Source of the DNA: an uncultured Oscillospiraceae bacterium
Lineage (GTDB): Bacteria; Bacillota; Clostridia; Oscillospirales; Ruminococcaceae
Reading direction: 5' to 3'
DNA length: 8,022 nucleotides
Assembly (NCBI GenBank): GCA_904502045.1
Contig: CAJGEB010000040.1
Location: forward strand, 1-8,022
Every line of letters starts with the position of its first letter. The stretch's first letter is position 1. Position numbers and translations under genes: made by a program. Below the pieces are notes generated by a model. It saw only the letters and a list, made by a program, of their open reading frames with translations. It was not told the origin of the DNA and did not search any database. Shown piece by piece: positions 1 to 5,322 of the stretch.

Positions 1-18
1 AATAATATAATACAGCAC

Positions 19-50
19 AAAGGAGTCGGATCATATCCGACTCCTTTTTT
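19..50 (+). terminator. Rho-independent terminator of a gene left of the window
   Basis: An 11-bp perfect stem (21-31 with 35-45, arms AGGAGTCGGAT and ATCCGACTCCT) closes a 3-nt loop and is followed by a run of six T (45-50) on the plus strand. It most likely ends a rightward gene outside the window. The minus-strand operon ends at 115 and reads toward the same hairpin. In that direction only three U residues follow the stem, so it would be a weaker bidirectional terminator. No other hairpin is visible between 51 and 114. Confidence 0.85.
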
Positions 51-114
51 ATTACCTTTTAATATTTTCTCGGTTGGGATATCACAAGCACACTCCACCA
101 AAAACGTATAATAA

Positions 115-1053
115 TCAGTTTACATCTGCCACAAGCGGACCTGCAAGCTCTTTGAGATAGAACAGTTTTCCGGGTAATGTAGGTATATAGCTTGAGGTGA
201 TCCACTTGTCCGGACCGTAATGCAGAGTAGTCAAAAAGCTCATTCCCTGCCATCCCATACCGCGTCCGAGCGCACCGTCGGCACCGCCGATGATATAGTC
301 CGCCTGGAACAAGAGTCCGGGGCCTACCGTATTAGCTCTGCAAGGTACGAGGGTAGTTCTGCTCTTGAAGCTCGTAATCGCATTCTGTTCAATGGTAAGC
401 GGATGCAGTTTTGCTCCGAGTCTGTGAGTTTGCTGCTTCCACTCTGCTTCAGTTTCAAATTCTCCGGCAAATTGAGGCTCCCAAAAAGCGATATGGCACA
501 TTCTTCCGATACCGAATACCAATACCAGCTTTGCTCCCTCCGCTTTCAACGCAGCAATTTTTCCGGCGTATGTAGGCAGATTTTCTTTAGTCGCAAAATT
601 ACGCTGTCCTTCAGGAACCGTCAGCTCTCCGAGCGGATCAAAAAACGCCGCTTTCATACAATACTCAAAGGCAGCCGGATCGGTGTTCGGCAAGGTATTA
701 CCGTTTTCATCCGCCCACTCGTCCATATTAAACGTGTATACGTGCTTGCAGGAGACCTTCCACTCTTTCAGGAAAAATACCGCCCACTTATACATTCCCA
801 TCGGTCCGACGGGAATTATCATTGCGAGCTTTTCTCCGCGCTGTCCCGATTCCTTTATCTGCAATGCGATTTCATGTCCCATTTTTACGTCAAATTCGTA
901 AATATTTTCGCAGGATATGGGATTAAAATCCTTGTGCCAAAAGTCCTCTCTGGATACTCCCTTTTCACAGCACTTGTCTATTTTTTCCATATCCCAGCCT
1001 GCAGGATAAAATCCTTCAAGCAGAGAATTTTTTACAGTTGTCATAAAATTCAT
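115..1053 (-). CDS. NagB-like glucosamine-6-phosphate isomerase/deaminase family protein, divergent active site
   Basis: This 312-residue protein belongs to the glucosamine-6-phosphate deaminase/isomerase (NagB) family, whose standard members convert glucosamine-6-phosphate to fructose-6-phosphate and ammonia in the cytoplasm. The clearest match is the segment ending FNMDEW (residues 108-113), equivalent to the E. coli NagB strand with catalytic Asp72 (here D111), and HIAFWEP (187-193), which keeps the His143 and Glu148 counterparts (H187, E192). By-eye alignment shows losses. Asp141 is replaced by M185. The PTGGTP phosphate loop reads PVGPMG (81-86). Arg172 falls on F229 and Lys208 on G260. 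About 50 residues at the N-terminus have no NagB counterpart. The start has a good AAGGAG site (1062-1067) 8 nt upstream; Met4 is a weaker alternative. It lies 19 nt after the deacetylase gene, so the two are co-transcribed. The family is clear, but the substrate is not; it may not be glucosamine-6-phosphate. Confidence 0.85.
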   Translation of the reverse strand: MNFMTTVKNSLLEGFYPAGWDMEKIDKCCEKGVSREDFWHKDFNPISCENIYEFDVKMGHEIALQIKESGQRGEKLAMIIPVGPMGMYKWAVFFLKEWKVSCKHVYTFNMDEWADENGNTLPNTDPAAFEYCMKAAFFDPLGELTVPEGQRNFATKENLPTYAGKIAALKAEGAKLVLVFGIGRMCHIAFWEPQFAGEFETEAEWKQQTHRLGAKLHPLTIEQNAITSFKSRTTLVPCRANTVGPGLLFQADYIIGGADGALGRGMGWQGMSFLTTLHYGPDKWITSSYIPTLPGKLFYLKELAGPLVADVN

Positions 1054-1072
1054 ATCTTACACTCCTTATCAT

Positions 1073-1798
1073 TTACGGTAATAACCGTTTTGTTGTTCCT
1101 TTCAGGTAATACTGCGCTTGTCTGAATCCCTCTGCGTATCCGGCACCGCATTGGTATCCGCGGTATCTTGAGCAAGTCCTTACCATATCCGCGAAATCAA
1201 TACCGTCATGCTCCCTCATCCAGTCCAGCTGACTTGAATGGCATTCCAACATCTGAAGCTTCAGCTCAATGGTATCGCTTATATCAACAAAATCCGTCGG
1301 TACAAAATTAACTCCCGCCAAGGTGTCCATATAGTATATCGGAACCAGCTTTGCAGGCGGTGTCGTTTCGTTACTGAATACAGGCTCCTCCAAACGATAG
1401 TTCGGAAGTGTAGCAGTAAAGCTCGCATCAAAAACAAGTCTTGATACCGCAGTGTGATCAGGCATATAATCGTCGGGATTGTGGGTAATAATAAGGTCAG
1501 GCTGCGCATACTTGATAACGTCTACTATCTTATCCCTTGCGCTGCGATTGTTATCATATATTTCCAAATCATCAAATCCTGCACAGATAACTTCAATTCC
1601 CGCAAGCTTTCCCGCCGCCTTCGCTTCATTAGCGCGTATAACCGTCAGTTCATCAGGCGGAATAATAACGTGTCCCAAATTGCCGGTAGACGCATGACAT
1701 ACGATAACCTTATCTCCGCGCGCTACACATTTCGCCAAAGTACCCGCGCAGGCTATCTCCACATCATCGGGATGGCAACCTATCGCCAAAATATTCAT
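1073..1798 (-). CDS. PIG-L/LmbE family zinc-dependent de-N-acetylase
   Basis: This 241-residue protein is a PIG-L superfamily deacetylase, a Zn-dependent enzyme that removes acetyl groups from N-acetylglucosamine units (relatives include BshB, MshB and archaeal diacetylchitobiose deacetylase). The hallmark HPDDVE motif is at residues 9-14, giving zinc ligands H9 and D12, with D11 as the expected catalytic base. PDHTAV at 113-118 supplies the third ligand, H115. The CHSSQ segment (186-190) and the C-terminal YAEGF (221-225) are also usual for BshB-like members. The length is normal and there is no signal peptide, so it should act in the cytoplasm. A purine-rich GGAAGG site lies 5 nt before the ATG. 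It is the first gene of a two-gene leftward operon with the NagB-like gene. That suggests deacetylation of an N-acetylated amino sugar followed by isomerisation. A bacillithiol role (BshB) is possible, but no bshA or bshC is visible nearby. Confidence 0.92.
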   Translation of the reverse strand: MNILAIGCHPDDVEIACAGTLAKCVARGDKVIVCHASTGNLGHVIIPPDELTVIRANEAKAAGKLAGIEVICAGFDDLEIYDNNRSARDKIVDVIKYAQPDLIITHNPDDYMPDHTAVSRLVFDASFTATLPNYRLEEPVFSNETTPPAKLVPIYYMDTLAGVNFVPTDFVDISDTIELKLQMLECHSSQLDWMREHDGIDFADMVRTCSRYRGYQCGAGYAEGFRQAQYYLKGTTKRLLP

Positions 1799-1832
1799 AT
1801 CATCCTTCCTTTCCTTTCACTTAGTCAGAATA

Positions 1833-1861
1833 ATTATATCTCTCTTCTTCGCGAAAGTATT
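1833..1861 (-). promoter_or_regulatory. Probable promoter of the deacetylase/NagB-like operon
   Basis: Read leftward, a perfect TATAAT sits at 1838-1833, about 35 nt before the deacetylase start. At 17-bp spacing the -35 position (1861-1856) reads AATACT, a poor match to TTGACA. A good -10 with a poor -35 is usual for activator-dependent promoters, which would suit the divergent AraC-family gene. An 8-bp palindrome, TTCGCGAA (1848-1855), lies in the spacer and could be a protein-binding site. Confidence 0.5.
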
Positions 1862-1916
1862 CTTCTTATATTTTTTAATATTTACCATATCGTACACACG
1901 CCGTCACAGCCTTCTT
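1843..1916. promoter_or_regulatory. Possible AraC-type operator: three CTTCTT repeats
   Basis: The hexamer CTTCTT occurs three times in the divergent intergenic region, at 1844-1849, 1862-1867 and 1911-1916. The first two form a TCTTCTT direct repeat with an 18-bp period next to the operon promoter. The third touches the -35 element of the AraC gene's own promoter. AraC-family dimers commonly bind direct repeats about two helical turns apart, so this arrangement is suggestive. The region is T-rich, so chance is a real alternative. Confidence 0.25.
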
Positions 1917-1943
1917 GATTTTATTACTTTTTTATTTTATAAT
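1915..1943 (+). promoter_or_regulatory. Promoter of the AraC-family gene
   Basis: TTGATT (1915-1920) and a perfect TATAAT (1938-1943) are separated by exactly 17 bp, a near-consensus housekeeping promoter. Transcription would begin near 1950, leaving a leader of about 40 nt before the start codon at 1989. Confidence 0.75.
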
Positions 1944-1988
1944 AATCATAAGTTTATAACGCAAATTCATTAAAAAGGAAGACGTGAA

Positions 1989-2870
1989 ATGGCATTTGAA
2001 TTTGTTCCCGTTAATACAGACATCGCTATTACCGGTTTCCATTCCATCTATTATTTTGAATTTGATATTGATTTTTACCATCCTCCCGAGACCCACGATT
2101 TTTGGGAGCTTGTTTACGTTGATTACGGTAACATCAACGCAGTAGTCGACGGTGTCGGATGTACCCTTACAAAAGGGCAGATGATATTCCATCAGCCAAT
2201 GGAGTCCCATTCGCACATCGGTAACGGACAAGATGCCGGTAACGTAGTTGTTATCAGCTTTGCCTGCGACAGTCCCGTAATGTCCTTCTTCAACAAAAAA
2301 ATTTTTACTTTAGAGAAAAATTCCCAAAAGATACTCTCACTATTTCTCGGAGAGGCTTCCAATGCACTCGGAAATATCCGCAGTGATTATAAAGATACCT
2401 CTAAGCTGGATTTTTCGAAAGCTCCTTTGGGATCCCTCCAACTGATGCAAGGCTATCTTGCGGAGTTCTTGTTTTCAATTATCCGCAACAATAACACTTC
2501 CTCAGTTACCGCGCTTAAGGCTACCCAACACACACGGCAGATGGCTGAAACCTCCCTTACGGACTCTATTATATATTTTATTCAGGAAAATATTGATAAA
2601 GCTCCGTCGCTTGAGATGCTTTGTTCCCGATTTTCCCTCAGCCGTACCTATCTTTGCCGTATATTTAAGGATTCCACCGGTACCTCTCCCGTAAATTACT
2701 GGATCAAACTGAAAATCAAGGAAGCCAAAAAGCTCCTTCGCGAAGGAAATAAAAACATTTCACAGATCTCCGACATTCTCGGTTATTCAAATATCCACCA
2801 TTTTACCCGAATGTTCAAGCGCTTTACCGGTATGTCACCCTCTGCATATAAAACCTCTTTGAAAAATTAA
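1989..2870 (+). CDS. AraC-family transcriptional regulator with N-terminal cupin sensor domain
   Basis: This 293-residue cytoplasmic DNA-binding protein has the two-part layout of sugar-responsive AraC/XylS regulators. The N-terminal half (about 15-170) resembles a cupin ligand-binding domain, with the typical H-x-F-W-E-L start (HDFWEL, 36-41) and a GQMIFHQPMESH strand (63-74). The C-terminal 100 residues (about 190-290) carry two helix-turn-helix units. The first lies near 207-228 (SLEMLCSRFSLSRTYLCRIF). The second lies near 257-281 and includes the family signature IGYS/FF-like segment LGYSNIHHFTRMFKRFTG followed by SPSAYK. The ATG has an AAAGGAAG site about 8 nt upstream. It diverges from the deacetylase/NagB-like operon across 190 bp and is followed at once by a terminator, so it is monocistronic. 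It probably controls the divergent operon, and perhaps the GH3 gene, in response to an amino sugar; the ligand is inferred from neighbours only. Confidence 0.93.
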   Translation: MAFEFVPVNTDIAITGFHSIYYFEFDIDFYHPPETHDFWELVYVDYGNINAVVDGVGCTLTKGQMIFHQPMESHSHIGNGQDAGNVVVISFACDSPVMSFFNKKIFTLEKNSQKILSLFLGEASNALGNIRSDYKDTSKLDFSKAPLGSLQLMQGYLAEFLFSIIRNNNTSSVTALKATQHTRQMAETSLTDSIIYFIQENIDKAPSLEMLCSRFSLSRTYLCRIFKDSTGTSPVNYWIKLKIKEAKKLLREGNKNISQISDILGYSNIHHFTRMFKRFTGMSPSAYKTSLKN

Positions 2871-2906
2871 AACAGTAGATCGAGTCTTCTCGGTCTACTG
2901 TTTTTT
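2871..2906 (+). terminator. Rho-independent terminator of the AraC-family gene
   Basis: A 14-bp stem (2871-2884 with 2889-2902, one G-U pair) with a TCTT tetraloop is followed by six T (2901-2906). It begins at the first base after the stop codon. A-rich sequence before it gives some U-tract on the other strand as well. Confidence 0.93.
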
Positions 2907-2917
2907 ACCTGTTCAAT

Positions 2918-2967
2918 AAAAACGGGAGCCAATTTCTTGCAACCCGATAAAGAAATTGACTCCTGTT
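2918..2967 (-). terminator. Rho-independent terminator of the GH3 gene
   Basis: Two 18-nt arms (2921-2938 and 2950-2967) pair with one mismatch and one wobble around an 11-nt loop. On the minus strand the hairpin is followed by five U (2922-2918). It lies 4 nt past the stop codon of the GH3 gene and back to back with the AraC terminator, which separates the two convergent genes. Confidence 0.88.
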
Positions 2968-2971
2968 AAAC

Positions 2972-4570
2972 TTATTTAAGATTCAGCTCGTAGGTCGGAC
3001 GTCCCTTCGCTTGTATCTCACCCGCAAGCACGTCAATGCAACCGAGCGTACTTGCAGTGGAAACTCCGCCGAAGATTATTCTCGGAATATGAGGAAGCTC
3101 CTCAAGCACTCTGGGGTTACCGTAGTGAATAATCGTGGAGATTCTGTCCGTGCACTGCATAGCCTCGATAAGAGTAACAACGCGGCGTGTCAGGTGCTCC
3201 GTTCCCGTGTAGGCAAGGAATTCAGAGAAGGTCAAAAAGATAATCTCATCATACCCGATAGAGTCCTCAAGCAGCTTCACCATCTGGCTTTGTGTCGGGA
3301 ACTGAAAAAACGGCTCAACGTGCGAGTTCGGGAACATTTCCTTTATCTTGTCCGTTATCTTTATCGGAAAATGCCATCCGTTAGAGAAGGTATCAACCGC
3401 AACGCTTTCATCGGTTCCGACAGCAAACTCGTTTCTTGTCATAAGTGCAAAATAATATTTTCCGTCGCGCGGAAGCGAAGCAAGACGTCCCTCGTCAACC
3501 TTCGTGTATATCGAATCAATATTTATATTTCTTGCCAAACGCGCCTCTTCCTCGGTGAGAGTGGGGCTCTTCGGATTTTGCATAAGAAACGCCTTATGCT
3601 GAAGTGCAAGGATACGCTTTACCGCGTTGTCAAGCGCCTCGTCAGAGATAATACCGCGCTCGTAGCACTCATACAGAGCGTTCTGGTTGAACTCCGTCTC
3701 AGCATCGTAAATGAGAGCAAAATCGTTACCCGCCTCTATCGCAAGACCGATAGACTCAACACGGCCGAACTTCGCGCGAATACCCATCATACAAAGCGCG
3801 TCGGTCATCATAACTCCGTCAAAGCCCTGTTTTCTCAGAACGTTAAGCACTTTTTTGGAGAGACTTGCAGGAGCGCTGTCATCAATGTTAATAAATCTGT
3901 TGTGTGCGGGCATAACACCGTCAAGGAGTCCTTCCTTCATCAGCTCAAGATATGCGTACAGATCTCTGTCGAGGAGCTCCTCCTCGGTCTGATAGCAAAG
4001 TCCCTCAGTCATGTGGGAATCAACTCCGTTGGAGTTAAATGCGCTGGGGTAGTGCTTTCCTATAGTAAGAAGACCGCCGTCGTGAAGTCCTCTTGCCTCT
4101 GCCGCCGCGAGCTTAGCTATCAAATGCTTATCAGAACCGTAAGCGCGCTGCGAGCCTTCGTCCGTAAGGTCAAGAAGCGGGTTACATACCAAATTGTAAC
4201 CGATCTCTCTCGCCGTAGCCGCAGTAGCCTTACCGAAAGCGTAGGCGTGCTCCTCGGTACCTGCGCAGCCGATCGGGTTGTGCTGGCCTACCTTGTACTC
4301 ACCGAGTCCCAATTCAGCATCGGTAACGATGATAATGGGGTAATCCGCGGCTTCCCTCACCATATTTACGTATTTTTTAATCGAATCGACATCGTCATCA
4401 TCCGGATTCCATTGAACCCAAACCGCTCCGAGCGAGTGATTTCTTATAAGATTTAAAATATACTCAGCATCCTCATCGGTACAATGCTTTCCAAAACACG
4501 GAGTATGTACCAGACCGAGCTTCTGCTTTGTCGTAAGCTCTTCAAATTTCAATTCCTTAAGCTCTTTCAT
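2972..4570 (-). CDS. Glycoside hydrolase family 3, beta-N-acetylglucosaminidase (NagZ) type
   Basis: This 532-residue protein is a family-3 glycoside hydrolase that should cleave terminal beta-linked N-acetylhexosamines. The N-terminal two thirds (about 1-330) form the TIM barrel. The NagZ-type loop KHYP (172-175) leads to D184-S-H186, the Asp-His pair that serves as acid/base in the N-acetylglucosaminidase branch. The nucleophile is D257 in MMTDAL (254-259). R142 in QRAYG matches a substrate-binding Arg of NagZ. The usual KHFPGHG has become KHYPSAF, and DQEGGR has become DAELGL (84-89), so it is a divergent member. The region from about 370 to 532 resembles the alpha/beta sandwich second domain found in longer Gram-positive NagZ proteins. 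There is no signal peptide or membrane segment, so its substrate must be imported. The ATG has an AAGGGG site 8 nt upstream. Muropeptide recycling, chitooligosaccharide use and a phosphorylase activity are all possible. Confidence 0.88.
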   Translation of the reverse strand: MKELKELKFEELTTKQKLGLVHTPCFGKHCTDEDAEYILNLIRNHSLGAVWVQWNPDDDDVDSIKKYVNMVREAADYPIIIVTDAELGLGEYKVGQHNPIGCAGTEEHAYAFGKATAATAREIGYNLVCNPLLDLTDEGSQRAYGSDKHLIAKLAAAEARGLHDGGLLTIGKHYPSAFNSNGVDSHMTEGLCYQTEEELLDRDLYAYLELMKEGLLDGVMPAHNRFINIDDSAPASLSKKVLNVLRKQGFDGVMMTDALCMMGIRAKFGRVESIGLAIEAGNDFALIYDAETEFNQNALYECYERGIISDEALDNAVKRILALQHKAFLMQNPKSPTLTEEEARLARNINIDSIYTKVDEGRLASLPRDGKYYFALMTRNEFAVGTDESVAVDTFSNGWHFPIKITDKIKEMFPNSHVEPFFQFPTQSQMVKLLEDSIGYDEIIFLTFSEFLAYTGTEHLTRRVVTLIEAMQCTDRISTIIHYGNPRVLEELPHIPRIIFGGVSTASTLGCIDVLAGEIQAKGRPTYELNLK

Positions 4571-4612
4571 AATTATTCCCCTTCAATTATATATATTTTC
4601 CTCTAAACACGC

Positions 4613-4665
4613 AAAAACAGCCATTTATATGCAATGACTGTTATATACGGGCAATAAACAGCATT
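4613..4665 (-). promoter_or_regulatory. Terminator with overlapping antiterminator in the leader of the GH3 gene (candidate attenuator)
   Basis: On the minus strand, AACAGTCATT (4642-4633) pairs over 10 bp (one G-U) with AATGGCTGTT (4625-4616) around a 7-nt loop, followed by five U (4617-4613). This is a good terminator 43 nt before the GH3 start codon. Just upstream, AATGCTGTT (4665-4657) could instead pair with the same AACAGTCATT arm (9 pairs, one bulged U), which would exclude the terminator. That is the logic of an attenuator. It could equally be a second, back-up terminator for the tRNA transcript. No convincing promoter was found between 4666 and 4735. A TATAAT at 4591-4586 would put the transcript start on the ribosome binding site. 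Confidence 0.45.
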
Positions 4666-4735
4666 TCCTGGACTATATCCGTCCTCAAAAGATGTCCGTT
4701 TTTGTGAGTAAGAAAAGAAAGCGCAGCTTTGCAAT

Positions 4736-4777
4736 AAAAAAGAACTTAAACACCCGAAAGAGCATTTGAGTTCTTTT
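4736..4777 (-). terminator. Rho-independent terminator of the initiator tRNA gene
   Basis: On the minus strand the arms AAAAGAACTCAAA (4777-4765) and TTTAAGTTCTTTT (4750-4738) pair over 12 of 13 positions. A short inner CTC/GGG helix caps the stem, and six U follow (4741-4736). It lies about 90 nt downstream of the tRNA 3' end. On the plus strand the T-run is short, so the minus direction is preferred. Confidence 0.75.
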
Positions 4778-4865
4778 AAAGCAGACCTCATAAAACAATA
4801 CAACGAGAACTCAAAATGAAAAGTACAAATTTTTGACCCAATTTTATATTATTTATGAGTATATT

Positions 4866-4943
<78 letters not shown>

Positions 4944-4959
4944 CTATTCAGTATTGAGT

Positions 4960-4988
4960 ATGATACCACACTTTTTTCAAAATGTCAA
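4960..4988 (-). promoter_or_regulatory. Promoter of the initiator tRNA gene
   Basis: Read leftward, a perfect TTGACA (4988-4983), a 17-bp spacer and TATCAT (4965-4960) form a strong housekeeping promoter. Transcription would start about 10 nt before the mature tRNA 5' end. Confidence 0.88.
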
Positions 4989-5020
4989 CCTTAATTGATG
5001 AAATATTTTCAAAAAAAATA

Positions 5021-5049
5021 GTGACAAATTTCGATATATGTAATATAAT
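5021..5049 (+). promoter_or_regulatory. Promoter of the glmS ribozyme-glmS transcript
   Basis: GTGACA (5021-5026, five of six consensus bases), a 17-bp spacer and a perfect TATAAT (5044-5049) place the start site near 5056, about 22 nt before the ribozyme cleavage site. It diverges from the tRNA promoter, with the two -35 boxes about 32 bp apart. Confidence 0.85.
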
Positions 5050-5077
5050 AATATTACACGGCAATAATGAGAATTTG

Positions 5078-5210
5078 AGCGCCAGAACCGGATTTTTTCC
5101 GGTTGACGAGGTTCGGTATTATCGAAAATTCGGCGGGTATACCGACGGCCGCACAGCCGCAGGACTGCGTACAAAACCCTGGGGTAACCTTTGGGGACAA
5201 AATCGGGTCC
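5078..5210 (+). ncRNA. glmS ribozyme: glmS ribozyme-riboswitch (glucosamine-6-phosphate-activated self-cleaving RNA)
   Basis: The conserved core of the glmS ribozyme is present in order. AGCGCCAGAAC (5078-5088) carries the cleavage site between A5078 and G5079. Helix P1 is AACCGGA/TCCGGTT (5086-5092 with 5098-5104). The invariant GTTGACGAGG follows (5102-5111). P2 is TCGGTAT/ATACCGA (5113-5119 with 5139-5145) and encloses TTATCGAA and TTCGGCGGGT. A short P3 (CGGC/GCCG) and the pseudoknot-scaffold P3.1 (GGACT near 5162 with GGTCC near 5206-5210) surround a P4-like element containing GGGGTAACC. In this class glucosamine-6-phosphate acts as the cofactor for cleavage of the mRNA leader. The cut downstream message is then degraded, so GlmS is shut down by its own product. 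About 110 nt separate it from the glmS start. The core is certain; the 3' boundary and P4 pairing are approximate. Confidence 0.96.
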
Positions 5211-5284
5211 GAGTGCATTCGCATTTAGCTTCTTCAGGTGTTGTTATGCTTGAAGTTTGTTTTGTTGCGTTTTACAGTGTTACT

Positions 5285-5322
5285 CTCCTTTGCCGTGAAA
5301 AATATCGCAAAGGAGCTTTTTT
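5285..5322 (+). promoter_or_regulatory. Terminator-like hairpin that contains the glmS ribosome binding site
   Basis: CTCCTTTGC (5285-5293) pairs perfectly with GCAAAGGAG (5307-5315) around a 13-nt loop. A C and six T follow, and the glmS ATG comes directly after at 5323. The 3' arm includes AAAGGAG (5309-5315), which at 7 nt from the ATG is the glmS ribosome binding site. The element therefore has the form of an intrinsic terminator and at the same time can hide the binding site. No clear competing antiterminator was found between 5211 and 5284. Confidence 0.7.

Noticed and set aside
220..1125. Plus-strand open frame of 301 codons opposite the NagB-like gene
   Set aside because: It is antisense to a recognisable family member, shows low-complexity Ser/Arg/Phe-rich translation, and crosses into the deacetylase gene without any domain signal.
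3011..4456. Plus-strand open frame of 481 codons opposite the GH3 gene
   Set aside because: It lies wholly antisense to a gene with clear catalytic motifs. Its translation is rich in Arg, Ser and Val with no recognisable domain, and it has no convincing ribosome binding site. It reflects the codon bias of the real gene.
4586..4614. TTGCGT-17 bp-TATAAT promoter match just before the GH3 gene (minus strand)
   Set aside because: The spacing is ideal, but transcription would start within the Shine-Dalgarno sequence, leaving almost no leader. It was not listed as a promoter, though a very short leader cannot be excluded.
4671..4692. TATAGT on the minus strand (4678-4673) as the GH3 promoter -10
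   Set aside because: No acceptable -35 sequence lies 16-18 bp upstream, so the real GH3 promoter remains unassigned.
4603..4803. 66-codon minus-strand frame between the tRNA and the GH3 gene
   Set aside because: It spans both the tRNA terminator and the second hairpin, has no ribosome binding site, and resembles nothing known.
5086..5104. AACCGGA/TCCGGTT hairpin with a T-rich loop as a terminator
   Set aside because: The T-run is in the loop and not after the stem. The hairpin is helix P1 of the glmS ribozyme.
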